NCBI GenBank assembly: GCA_964386865.1
Contig: CAYLUN010000182.1
Location: 1-6,314 of the forward strand
Reading direction: 5' to 3'
DNA: 6,314 nucleotides
DNA from: CAYLUN01 sp964386865
GTDB taxonomy: Bacteria > Verrucomicrobiota > Kiritimatiellia > RFP12 > UBA1067
The notes beneath the pieces were generated by a model. It ran no database searches, had not been told where the DNA came from, and saw only the letters and a list, made by a program, of their open reading frames with translations. Position 1 is the first letter of the stretch, and every line of letters begins with the position of its first letter. Of the stretch, positions 1 through 6,314 are shown piece after piece. The translations under genes were made by a program, and so were the position numbers.

Positions 1-1
1 G

Positions 2-322
2 CCGGCCATCGTCAATTGGACGGACCCGAAAACCTATCTGGCGTGGTCTTTCGAGGCCGCTGCGCCGGGCAGCTACGAGATCGTCGCCACCCTCACGCCC
101 GCCAAGCCAGGCGCGAAACTGCGGCTCCAGATCGGCAAGGAATCCGCCACCGCCACGCTCCATGACGGTTCGTCGCCCGTCGTCCTCGTCCGCCTGAATA
201 TCCCCGCCGCAGGCGTGCACGAACTCACCTTGCGACCGGTCGCCGCCAGCTGGCAACCCGTGATCCTGCGTTCCATCACGCTGCGTCCTGCCGCCTCCGG
301 CACAAACCCCAAGTCGGAATAA
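2..322 (+). CDS. C-terminal fragment of an exported hydrolase (fucosidase-type C-terminal beta-sandwich domain)
   Basis: An open frame enters from the left edge and ends at TAA (320-322), leaving 106 residues with no start. The pattern is a tryptophan-led strand (TYLAWSFEA), then PGSYEIVATL, a 'KLRLQIG' strand, and the closing GVHELTLRPV...VILRSITLRP. I recognise this from memory as the small beta-sandwich domain found at the C-terminus of many PVC alpha-L-fucosidases and other exported hydrolases, where it probably aids sugar binding or stability. The catalytic part lies outside the window, so the enzyme class cannot be read; a second fucosidase or a sulfatase is possible. The tail after the domain (SGTNPKSE) is short and polar. 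The stop lies 30 bp before the next gene, so both are probably on one transcript. The frame is secure; the domain assignment is moderate. Confidence 0.72.
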   Translation, partial: PAIVNWTDPKTYLAWSFEAAAPGSYEIVATLTPAKPGAKLRLQIGKESATATLHDGSSPVVLVRLNIPAAGVHELTLRPVAASWQPVILRSITLRPAASGTNPKSE

Positions 323-352
323 ATTCATCAACAAATATAAAAACACCAAATC

Positions 353-2002
353 ATGAAAACAACCCTCACCCTCCTCACCGCCCTGTTGCTCGCGCCGTTA
401 GCCGCGCTGCATTCGGCCGATGCACCCTCATTCGTGCCCCCCGGCTGGAATGCGGCCCTGGCCGGCGACATCGTGATGCAACGCCTCATCAAAGTCTCCG
501 CCCCTCCGGTGAAGGGCGCGCACGACGCCGAGTTCGTCTGCGTCGGCGAGCGTGCCTACATCGTGGAGCACGACAACGATGTGGAGCCGGGACACGGTGC
601 GGGCGCGGCGCAGTATTGCGTCCTCTCCATCGTGAACCTGAAGACCCTCGAGGTGGAGAAGACCATCCCAATGGCGAAGTCAGAGCAGGTCTTCGACAAC
701 GTGATGCTGCCAAAAGGAATGTGTTTTGTGCCGCGCGTCATCCGCAAGGACGACCACGCGCTGCGCACCTACTTTTGCAGCCAGCCGGCGAAGGAACAGG
801 CGGTCACCTGGTATCGCGATTTCGACCTTCGCACGCTGACCTTCGAGGGTGGCATCCACAAGGCGAAGCTCAAGACTGCCGCCGGGGTGTTCGACATGGA
901 GCCGCGTCATTTCCACGCCGACGCGGCCGCTCAGGGCTTCACGAAGCCCTCCTTCAACCAGGGCCTCTTCATCTTCGATTCGTTCAAGGAGTTCGACGGC
1001 CAGCGCTATGTGGCGCTCAACAACTTTCCCGGCAAACAGAACGCCCTCGCCGTGCTGCATGAGGACTTCACGACCTTCGAGGTCATCGGCCATTACAACG
1101 AGCCGCAGTCGCAGCAGCTCAGCGAATCGGCTGTGAACCGCCTGCCGGACGGCACCTGGATGGCGATCTGCCGCAACGACGGAGGCAACTACCACTTCAC
1201 CACCAGCCGGGACGGCAAGACGTGGGTCATCGGCCAGCCGATGCCCTTCGTGCCGAACGGCTTAAACTCGAAGCCGACCTTCGACCGTTTCGGCGGCGTC
1301 TATTACCTCGGCTGGCAGGAGAGCACCCGCTTTCGCAATTGCGGCCGAAGCGTCTTCAACGTGGACATCTCTCGTGATGGCCGCACCTGGGAGCGCAAAT
1401 ACCGCTTCGAATCCCCGCACTCATTCCAGTATCCGACCTTTCACGAGCACGAGGGCACGATCTGGCTCACCGTCACTCAGAGCGACCACCTGGGATCCAC
1501 CGACCGTATCATGTTCGGCAAACTGGAGAATGCGGGAGAATTCGAGACGCAGCAGAACCAGAAGCGTATCGAGTGGCCCGCGCCACCTCCGCCCGCGCCT
1601 GCTTTCATGAAACGCGGTGTGCAGCTCTTCACCGATCGCGACCATGTCATCAGCGAAATGCCCGACGCGGTGCGTGATCTGCCCTTCCATCGCACCAGCA
1701 TCGAAAAGACCGACGTGACCGTCACCAAGCCCGGCACGCTTTTCGCCCTCACGCCGACCATTCGCCTCAAAGCCGGCAGTCAGGAGAAAGCATTGCAAGA
1801 AGCCGGCTTCACGAAGGTCGGTGTGCCCGAGGCGCAGCTCTTCCCCGGCGAGATCAATCGCGTGAGCCTGTATCGCAAAGGCGTGAAGCCCGGCGAGCGG
1901 CTGCAGTTCAAGAAGATGGTGGTGCTGATCCTTGCGGATGGTGCGGCCTGCGCGGATCACGTTGGCTCAGACGCGGCACCCTCACCCAAGGACCACAAAT
2001 AG
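353..2002 (+). CDS. Exported Asp-box (BNR/sialidase-like) beta-propeller protein with extra C-terminal domain
   Basis: This 549-residue protein starts with a Sec signal peptide (K2, hydrophobic 5-19, likely cleavage after the A-D-A at 22-24), so it acts outside the cytoplasm. Two short Asp-boxes are visible, SRDGKTW at 285-291 and SRDGRTW at 340-346, each in a beta-hairpin context typical of sialidase-fold propellers; the propeller probably spans about 40-405. A proline-rich linker (409-418) leads to a second domain of about 110 residues (419-528), beginning GVQLFTDRD and ending VSLYRKGVKPGERLQF. I have seen similar tails on PVC hydrolases but know no named function. The FRIP/YRIP arginine motif of true GH33 sialidases is not evident, so sialic acid cleavage should not be assumed; another terminal-sugar hydrolase or a binding protein are alternatives. 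No Shine-Dalgarno precedes the ATG; the leader is AT-rich, but the signal peptide fixes the start. It sits 23 bp before the fucosidase gene. Confidence 0.85.
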   Translation: MKTTLTLLTALLLAPLAALHSADAPSFVPPGWNAALAGDIVMQRLIKVSAPPVKGAHDAEFVCVGERAYIVEHDNDVEPGHGAGAAQYCVLSIVNLKTLEVEKTIPMAKSEQVFDNVMLPKGMCFVPRVIRKDDHALRTYFCSQPAKEQAVTWYRDFDLRTLTFEGGIHKAKLKTAAGVFDMEPRHFHADAAAQGFTKPSFNQGLFIFDSFKEFDGQRYVALNNFPGKQNALAVLHEDFTTFEVIGHYNEPQSQQLSESAVNRLPDGTWMAICRNDGGNYHFTTSRDGKTWVIGQPMPFVPNGLNSKPTFDRFGGVYYLGWQESTRFRNCGRSVFNVDISRDGRTWERKYRFESPHSFQYPTFHEHEGTIWLTVTQSDHLGSTDRIMFGKLENAGEFETQQNQKRIEWPAPPPPAPAFMKRGVQLFTDRDHVISEMPDAVRDLPFHRTSIEKTDVTVTKPGTLFALTPTIRLKAGSQEKALQEAGFTKVGVPEAQLFPGEINRVSLYRKGVKPGERLQFKKMVVLILADGAACADHVGSDAAPSPKDHK

Positions 2003-2013
2003 CAATTCACAAC

Positions 2014-2017
2014 AAGG
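2014..2017 (+). promoter_or_regulatory. Weak ribosome site of the fucosidase gene
   Basis: AAGG lies 8 bases before ATG 2026, within the 23-bp gap after the propeller gene. The match is short. The start itself is supported by the signal peptide and not by this site alone. Confidence 0.4.
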
Positions 2018-2025
2018 CTGAAAAT

Positions 2026-3438
2026 ATGAAACTCATGAACGCTTTACTCGCAATCTGCTTGGGCGCCTCGCTCGTTCGGGGTGAAGCCGCCGAAACGTCG
2101 TCCCAGCGCGACACCCGCATGGCGTGGTGGCGCGAGGCGCGGTTCGGCATGTTCGTGCACTGGGGGCTCTACTCCGGCCTGGCGGGCACGTGGGAGGGCA
2201 AGCCCGTCGGCACCACCGGCGGGATGGAGTGGATCCAGGAGCGCGTCAAGGCCGACACCGCGAGCTACGCGGCTGCGGCCCTTCCGCTGTTCAAGCCGAA
2301 GCCCGGTTTAGCGCGTGAATGGGCGAAGCTTGCAAAGGAGGCGGGCTGCCGCTACATCGTCTTCACGACCAAGCATCATGACGGCTTTGCCCTGCACGAT
2401 TCGGCGGTCAGCGAGTATGACGCCGGTTCGGCGCTGAACCGCGACTTGGTGCGGGAGATCGTCGAGGCCGCCCGCGCGGAGGGGCTGCGCGTGGGCTTCT
2501 ACCACTCCGTGATCGACTGGCACCACGACCAGTACGAGTACGCGCGCTCGAAGCAGTTGCCGCATCCGCTCAAGGGCAAGCCTTACCCGAACGGCACGCG
2601 CGAGCACGCCAAGTATGTGGATTTTCTGCACGCCGAGGTGAGGGAGCTGGTGTCGAACTACGGGACGGTCGATGTGCTGTGGTGGGATTACAGCTCGCAG
2701 GACTTTCAGGGCGACGAGGCCTGGCGCGCTTCGGACCTGATGCGTCTGGTGCGGTCCGAGCAGCCGGGGATCGTCATGAACAACCGGCTCTTCCGCTGCG
2801 AGGCCGCAGGCTGGAAGAGCATGGGCACGGACGGCTTCACGGGGCGGCTTGATCCGGCCTACGGCGATTTCATCACGCCGGAGCAGCACATTCCCGACAC
2901 CGGCATGCCCGGCGTGGACTGGGAGACCTGCATGACGCTCAACACGACGTGGGGGTACAGCGCGCACGACCATGCCTGGAAAACAGACGCGGAGCTGATC
3001 CGCAATCTGGTGGACATTGCCAGCAAGGGGGGCAACTACCTCCTCAACATCGGGCCGACCGGCGACGGCAGCCTGACGCCGGAGACCGTCAAGGCCTTGC
3101 AGGCCGTGGGCCGCTGGATGCGCGTCAACGGCGAGGCCGTGTACGGCACGGGCGCCAGCCCCTTCGCGAACCTGCCGTGGGGCCGCTGCACGCGCAAGCC
3201 CGGCACGCTTTACCTCAACGTCTTCGACTGGCCCAAGGACGGCTTGCTGCGCGTGCCGGGCCTGAAGGCCGGCGTGCGTTCGGCCCGTCTGCTCGCCGGA
3301 GGCGGCGAACTGCGTGCCGAGACTGAGGGCGGCGACACGCTGCTCCACCTGCCTGCGGCCGCGCCCGATCCGGCGGTCAGCGTGATCCGTGTCGACCTGG
3401 CTGGCGGGGAGTTCCCGCCGGATCTTCGGCAGAAATGA
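2026..3438 (+). CDS. Exported alpha-L-fucosidase, glycoside hydrolase family 29
   Basis: This 470-residue enzyme removes terminal alpha-L-fucose from glycans with retention of configuration. A signal peptide (about 1-20) marks it as exported; C11 is not in a good lipobox. GH29 motifs run in order: WWREARFGMFVHWGLYS at 34-50, KHHDGF at 116-121 (sugar-binding histidines), GFYHSVIDWH at 157-166, the nucleophile strand VDVLWWD with D221, MNNRL at 251-255, TPEQHIP at 284-290 with E286 as the likely acid/base, TTWGYS at 307-312, and SKGGNYLLNIGPTGDG at 333-348. A C-terminal beta-sandwich (about 385-460, from WGRCTRKPGTLYL) completes the protein. The length is normal for the family. The nucleophile is followed by YSS rather than the common DGG, which I recall as usual in PVC members. 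It lies between the propeller gene and the lipoprotein gene, as part of a glycan cassette. The acid/base choice rests on spacing from D221 and on context; E300 is the alternative. Confidence 0.96.
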   Translation: MKLMNALLAICLGASLVRGEAAETSSQRDTRMAWWREARFGMFVHWGLYSGLAGTWEGKPVGTTGGMEWIQERVKADTASYAAAALPLFKPKPGLAREWAKLAKEAGCRYIVFTTKHHDGFALHDSAVSEYDAGSALNRDLVREIVEAARAEGLRVGFYHSVIDWHHDQYEYARSKQLPHPLKGKPYPNGTREHAKYVDFLHAEVRELVSNYGTVDVLWWDYSSQDFQGDEAWRASDLMRLVRSEQPGIVMNNRLFRCEAAGWKSMGTDGFTGRLDPAYGDFITPEQHIPDTGMPGVDWETCMTLNTTWGYSAHDHAWKTDAELIRNLVDIASKGGNYLLNIGPTGDGSLTPETVKALQAVGRWMRVNGEAVYGTGASPFANLPWGRCTRKPGTLYLNVFDWPKDGLLRVPGLKAGVRSARLLAGGGELRAETEGGDTLLHLPAAAPDPAVSVIRVDLAGGEFPPDLRQK

Positions 3439-3480
3439 AATCGTGAACGTGGTTTGCATCCTAAACAAACATCGGCAGAA

Positions 3481-3486
3481 AAAGGA
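3481..3486 (+). promoter_or_regulatory. Shine-Dalgarno that supports the ATA start of the lipoprotein gene
   Basis: AAAGGA is followed, after 10 bases, by ATA at 3497 and the lipoprotein signal codons. It lies in the 58 bases between the fucosidase stop and this start, and no ATG, GTG or TTG stands at a usable distance from it in the correct frame. It therefore favours initiation at 3497. Confidence 0.55.
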
Positions 3487-3496
3487 ACACCCTGCT

Positions 3497-4177
3497 ATAA
3501 AAACTACCCTCCCGCTTCTCGCCGCCCTATTGCTGGCGGCTCTGTCCGCTTGCCGGATTTCGCGGAATCCGGATACGACCGAATCCGAGGGTTTCCGCGC
3601 CTGCGAAGAAGCCCCAGTCCCGGGCAGCCTTCCCGTGCGTGTTGATAACGTGTCGCGGCCCGCTGTGCTGCTTGCCAAGTTCTCGTTCGACAAGTCGCAA
3701 GTGCTTGAAGACTGGAAACTGGAGAACTTCAAGGCGGGGATGGAGCCTTCGGAACTGACCATCGACCCGGATGACCCGCATTCGGGCGCCGCGTCGCTGA
3801 AGTTCTGGATGAACTCCGGAACCAACGCCCAGCATTATATCACCAGCTCAATCTCCCTTGCCGGCGGCAGGACGGCGGCGGGGGATCGGATCCGCGTCCG
3901 CTTTTTTGCCCGCACGGATGCTGCCAAATGCGAGGTGAGTTTTCAATTGCTGGAAAAGGACGCGCAGAAAGTGCTGGGCTGGACGCGCCTGGACAACAAG
4001 CAGGACAAGGTCCTGATCGACCGGGGACCGGTCTGGGCGGAGTACACAGCGGAAGGGGCGCCGCGGGCGGGGACGGAAAAGTTGACCGTGTTCGTGACGT
4101 TGGCCAAGACCGCCACGGGCCGCACGGTGTGGATCGATGACCTCAGCATCGAGGAACTTTCGGGAGGTGTCAAATGA
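3497..4177 (+). CDS. Lipoprotein with jelly-roll, carbohydrate-binding-like domain; probable ATA start
   Basis: The open frame reaches back to ATG 3389, but that start would lie inside the fucosidase gene and put a charged stretch before the signal peptide. From ATA at 3497 the product is a clean 226-residue lipoprotein: K-T-T-L start, hydrophobic core, and lipobox LSAC with Cys19. AAAGGA lies 10 bases upstream, and the leader resembles the ATG-started one at 353. If ATA is not used, in-frame GTG codons at 3443 and 3449 or ATG 3389 are the fallbacks. The mature part has a short polar linker, then about 160 residues of alternating strands (AKFSFD..., HSGAASLKFWMN, DRIRVRFFARTD, KLTVFVTLAK, RTVWIDDLSIEEL). 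This order, ending in 'W-I-D-D-L', is that of CBM4/9/11-like galactose-binding jelly rolls, suggesting glycan binding. No catalytic motif is seen. Its stop overlaps the next start (ATGA), so the two products are probably made together. Confidence 0.78.
   Translation: MKTTLPLLAALLLAALSACRISRNPDTTESEGFRACEEAPVPGSLPVRVDNVSRPAVLLAKFSFDKSQVLEDWKLENFKAGMEPSELTIDPDDPHSGAASLKFWMNSGTNAQHYITSSISLAGGRTAAGDRIRVRFFARTDAAKCEVSFQLLEKDAQKVLGWTRLDNKQDKVLIDRGPVWAEYTAEGAPRAGTEKLTVFVTLAKTATGRTVWIDDLSIEELSGGVK
3553..3572. repeat. Small inverted repeat just after the lipoprotein signal codons
   Basis: CCGGATT (3553-3559) and AATCCGG (3566-3572) form a perfect 7-bp stem with a 6-base loop. It begins at the last base of the lipobox cysteine codon. 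No T-run follows, so it is not a terminator; a short stem like this can occur by chance in GC-rich coding DNA. Confidence 0.3.
4162..4167 (+). promoter_or_regulatory. Shine-Dalgarno for the GH-A hydrolase
   Basis: GGGAGG sits 6 bases before the first ATG (4174) and 9 before the second (4177). It is the best ribosome site in the window. Since it lies inside the upstream lipoprotein gene and the genes overlap as ATGA, translation of the hydrolase is probably coupled to that gene. Confidence 0.75.
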
Positions 4178-6314
4178 TGATGCGATTGCACAGTTGGGCA
4201 GGTCTTGTCCTGCTTGCATGGGGGACACTGGCCCAGGCCGGGGCTGCCGCGTCCGCGTCGGCCCTGCCGCAGGTGCGCTTCGTCTCGGTCGCGACTGGGA
4301 ACATCTTCACCGCCGACCAAGGCGCGGTCGATCTCGTTCTGGATCCCGACGTGCGGGGCGGCGGCACGGTGACGATCACCGATGAACTGGGGACGCGAAT
4401 CGCAACGGTCACGGTGCCCGCCGGGGCTGACAAGGTCCATGTCCAGCTTGCGTGCAAGGGCTTTTACCGCCTCAGCGCTGACCTCGCCAAGGCGGACGGG
4501 TCACGGGCTTCAGACCAAGCGACAGCTGCGGTGGTCGGGCCGCTCCTGCCAGATACAACGCGTCTCGAATCCCCGTTCGGTCTCATGGGGGGCATTAAAC
4601 CTGTCGAATCCGACTTGGTGATTGCGGCCGGGGCCGGGCTTACCCGCGGTTTCTGTCCCCAGGTCGGCATCCATCGCAAGGCCGACGGACAGCTGGCCTG
4701 GTATCCGGGATACAAGAGCGAGGCGCCGGACTCGATCAACGTGGTATCCGCACTCATGAACCCGCCCGCCTGGGTGGTGGCGCCGGAAAACCGTGCCGGG
4801 CATTCATNNNNNNNNNNNNNNNNNNNNNNNNNNNNNNNNNNNNNNNNNNNNNNNNNNNNNNNNNNNNNNNNNNNNNNNNNNNNNNNNNNNNNNNNNNNNN
4901 NNNNNNNCTCATGAACCCGCCCGCCTGGGTGGTGGCGCCGGAAAACCGTGCCGGGCATTCATCGAAGGAAACCCACCTGTGCTATCCGCCTGCGGATTGG
5001 GACGCGTACCGGAGCGTGGTCCGCTTCTTCGCGCAGTCACAGTCTTGGGTCCGCGCCTTCGAGGGCATCAACGAACCTGACGCCAATCACCGCTGGCGGG
5101 GGTCGGACGCCGACTTCGTTACGTATCACCGGGTCATCCGGGAGGAGTTGCGTACCGCCGGACTCGGCCAGAAGATTTACGGACCCTGCTTCTATCAGGT
5201 GGACCTCGACTATCTGAAGCGGCTGGTGGACAAAGGATTGCTCGATGCGGTCGACGCCATCTCGATCCATTCCTATGCGGAGCACGCTCCGCCGGAGGGG
5301 CGGTGGATCGCGGAGATCCGCGGCTTGAAGGATTTCCTGGCCGCTACCGGTCGGCCGCTGCCGATCCACCTCACGGAGTACGGCTGGACGTGCGGTCATG
5401 TCGGTGCCGCCACGCCGGCGCTGGAGTTGAAACAGGCGCGGCATGCCTCCCGCGCCATCGCGCTGCTCGCCCGCGAACACCTGGCGTCGTCGATCTATTT
5501 CATGCTTCACTGGGACACGGGGCCCGGCAGCCAGGACTGGTCGGTCGTGTATGGGGATTACTCCCCGCGTCCGGGGTATGCCGCCATTGCCACCGCCTAC
5601 CGTTGGCTCACCGGTTGCCAGGGCGGCACACTGCTGCACCCGACGCCCTCGGCGTATCTGATTCTGTTTTCTCGGGATGGAAAAAGTGTCGGGGTGGCGT
5701 GGGATACGGAGGGCTCCTCGGTCTTTCAATTGCCGGCGTCCGTGACCCGCGCAGAGGGCATGACTGGGACGCCTCTTCAGATTGGCGAGGATCGCCGTAT
5801 AACATTGACGCAGAGCCCTGTCTATTTCGAGTGCGCCGACCCCGGACTTGCCGCTCCAAAGCCGGGAGCCGGCATGCGCCTACGCAAAGGCGGGCAGGCG
5901 CGGCTTCCCGCCGTGTTCAGCGAACTTGCCTTGCCTGGCCTGCTGACCCGGACGCCGGACAGCATCGCGGCCCCGGTAAACGCGCAAGCGGGGACGTATG
6001 TCGCGCTGGCCAAAACAAGGGGGGGCTGGCAGACGGCGACCATTCAGGTGGAGCCGCTCTGGTCAGTCGCCTCGGCCGAGGTCGTGTGGCCAGACGCGGC
6101 ACCGGAGCCTGTCGTGCGTCTGACACTCCGGACATCCCTGCCCATGGCCACGGTCACCCCGCGGCTCCGCCTGGATGGCCGCCCGGACGAGTTCGCCGAA
6201 AGCGTGGCTCTGGCTGCCGGCCGGGAGGCGCACGTGCAAATCCCGATACGGAACTACGCCAACGGCACGCCTGTTTCCGGCGAGGCGGTGATCGAGGGCC
6301 GGCTGGACGGCAAG
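4174..6314 (+). CDS. Exported clan GH-A-like glycoside hydrolase, 3' truncated and interrupted by assembly gap
   Basis: The gene starts ATGATGATG with GGGAGG 6 bases upstream, and has a signal peptide (about 1-22, A-Q-A). As printed the frame breaks in the N run; deleting the gap and one 55-bp repeat copy joins codon 211 to AAG at 4965, giving 662 residues with no stop. Residue numbers refer to that joined frame. An N-terminal beta domain (about 30-128) precedes a probable TIM barrel (about 130-425): SPFGL at 133-137, NPPAWV at 196-201, INEPD with E249 as probable acid/base, IHSY at 313-316, LTEYGW with E350 as probable nucleophile, and a tryptophan (W395) in YFMLHW. The 101-residue spacing of the glutamates suits strands 4 and 7 of clan GH-A. 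A beta domain ending SPVYFE (496-501) and further beta-rich sequence to the window edge follow. It resembles GH39/GH5-like enzymes but I cannot assign a family or substrate. Cotranslation with the upstream lipoprotein is likely. Confidence 0.85.
4753..4807 (+). repeat. 55-bp direct repeat, left copy (contig end)
   Basis: The last 55 bases before the gap (starting CTCATGAACCCGCC, ending GGGCATTCAT) recur exactly right after it. Both copies are read in the same codon phase and encode LMNPPAWVVAP... in the hydrolase. This looks like one genomic copy printed twice by the assembler, and 55 is a common assembly k-mer size. Confidence 0.97.
4808..4907. other. Assembly gap of exactly 100 Ns
   Basis: The gap is a run of 100 N characters, the default placeholder size used when scaffolding contigs of unknown distance. 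It lies inside the GH-A hydrolase gene. Because the flanks are identical over 55 bp, the two contigs very probably overlap and no real sequence is missing here. Confidence 0.99.
4908..4962 (+). repeat. 55-bp direct repeat, right copy (contig start)
   Basis: This is an exact copy of 4753-4807 directly after the Ns. The sequence continues into CGAAGGAAACC, which completes the serine codon left open at 4807 and keeps the hydrolase frame through to the window end. It is most likely the same genomic locus as the left copy. Confidence 0.97.

Noticed and set aside
680..1195. Minus-strand open frame within the propeller gene
   Set aside because: It is opposite a gene with signal peptide and Asp-box motifs, and its composition is that of an antisense shadow.
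3389..3496. ATG 3389 as start of the lipoprotein gene
   Set aside because: It lies inside the fucosidase gene, has no supporting ribosome site that I see, and would place 36 polar or charged residues before a classic lipoprotein signal peptide.
3439..3496. Terminator or promoter between fucosidase and lipoprotein genes
   Set aside because: The 58 bases contain no stem followed by a T-run and no convincing -35/-10 pair; only the AAAGGA site stands out.
2308..3825. A 505-codon open frame on the minus strand
   Set aside because: It is antisense to the GH29 and lipoprotein genes, which have clear family motifs. Its translation is rich in Arg, Ala, Val and His with no domain pattern, as expected for a shadow frame in GC-rich DNA.
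4753..4962. True tandem duplication or mobile-element target-site duplication around the gap
   Set aside because: The copies abut a 100-N placeholder exactly and are perfectly identical, and collapsing them restores one frame. A scaffolding overlap explains this more simply; 55 bp is also far too long for a usual target-site duplication.
5037..5729. Minus-strand open frame of 230 codons after the gap
   Set aside because: It overlaps the GH-A hydrolase frame that contains the NEP and TEYGW motifs, and it shows no recognisable domain or ribosome site.

Overview
The window is a scaffold piece from a GC-rich bacterium, most likely a Verrucomicrobia/Planctomycetes-type (PVC) polysaccharide degrader. 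That placement is inferred from the protein style: an exported GH29 fucosidase with PVC-type motifs, an Asp-box propeller carrying an extra C-terminal domain, a typical 'MKTTLTLL' type leader, and weak or absent Shine-Dalgarno sites on some genes. A run of exactly 100 Ns flanked by an identical 55-bp sequence suggests short-read, probably metagenomic, assembly.

All five genes lie on the + strand in a tight, operon-like series. (1) 2-322: the C-terminal end of a protein with a beta-sandwich domain of the kind attached to alpha-L-fucosidases and related exported hydrolases. (2) 353-2002: an exported Asp-box (BNR, sialidase-like) beta-propeller with an extra C-terminal domain. (3) 2026-3438: an exported GH29 alpha-L-fucosidase with recognisable catalytic motifs. 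(4) about 3497-4177: a small lipoprotein with a jelly-roll, carbohydrate-binding-like domain, whose natural start seems to be an ATA codon. (5) 4174-6314 (runs off the window): an exported clan GH-A type glycoside hydrolase, coupled to gene 4 by an ATGA overlap and artificially broken by the N gap. Removing the gap and one copy of the flanking repeat restores one frame of at least 662 residues.

Taken together this is a glycan-degradation cassette. The fucosidase would remove terminal L-fucose, the propeller protein may remove or bind another terminal sugar, the GH-A enzyme may cut the backbone or an oligosaccharide, and the lipoprotein may hold substrate or enzyme at the membrane. The substrate is not visible; a fucose-containing glycan (algal fucan, plant xyloglucan or host glycan) is the general inference. 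No transporter, regulator, RNA gene, CRISPR array, insertion sequence or terminator was seen, and no stretch over 300 bases lacks a gene. The least settled parts are the propeller protein's activity, the family of the GH-A enzyme, and the start of the lipoprotein gene.
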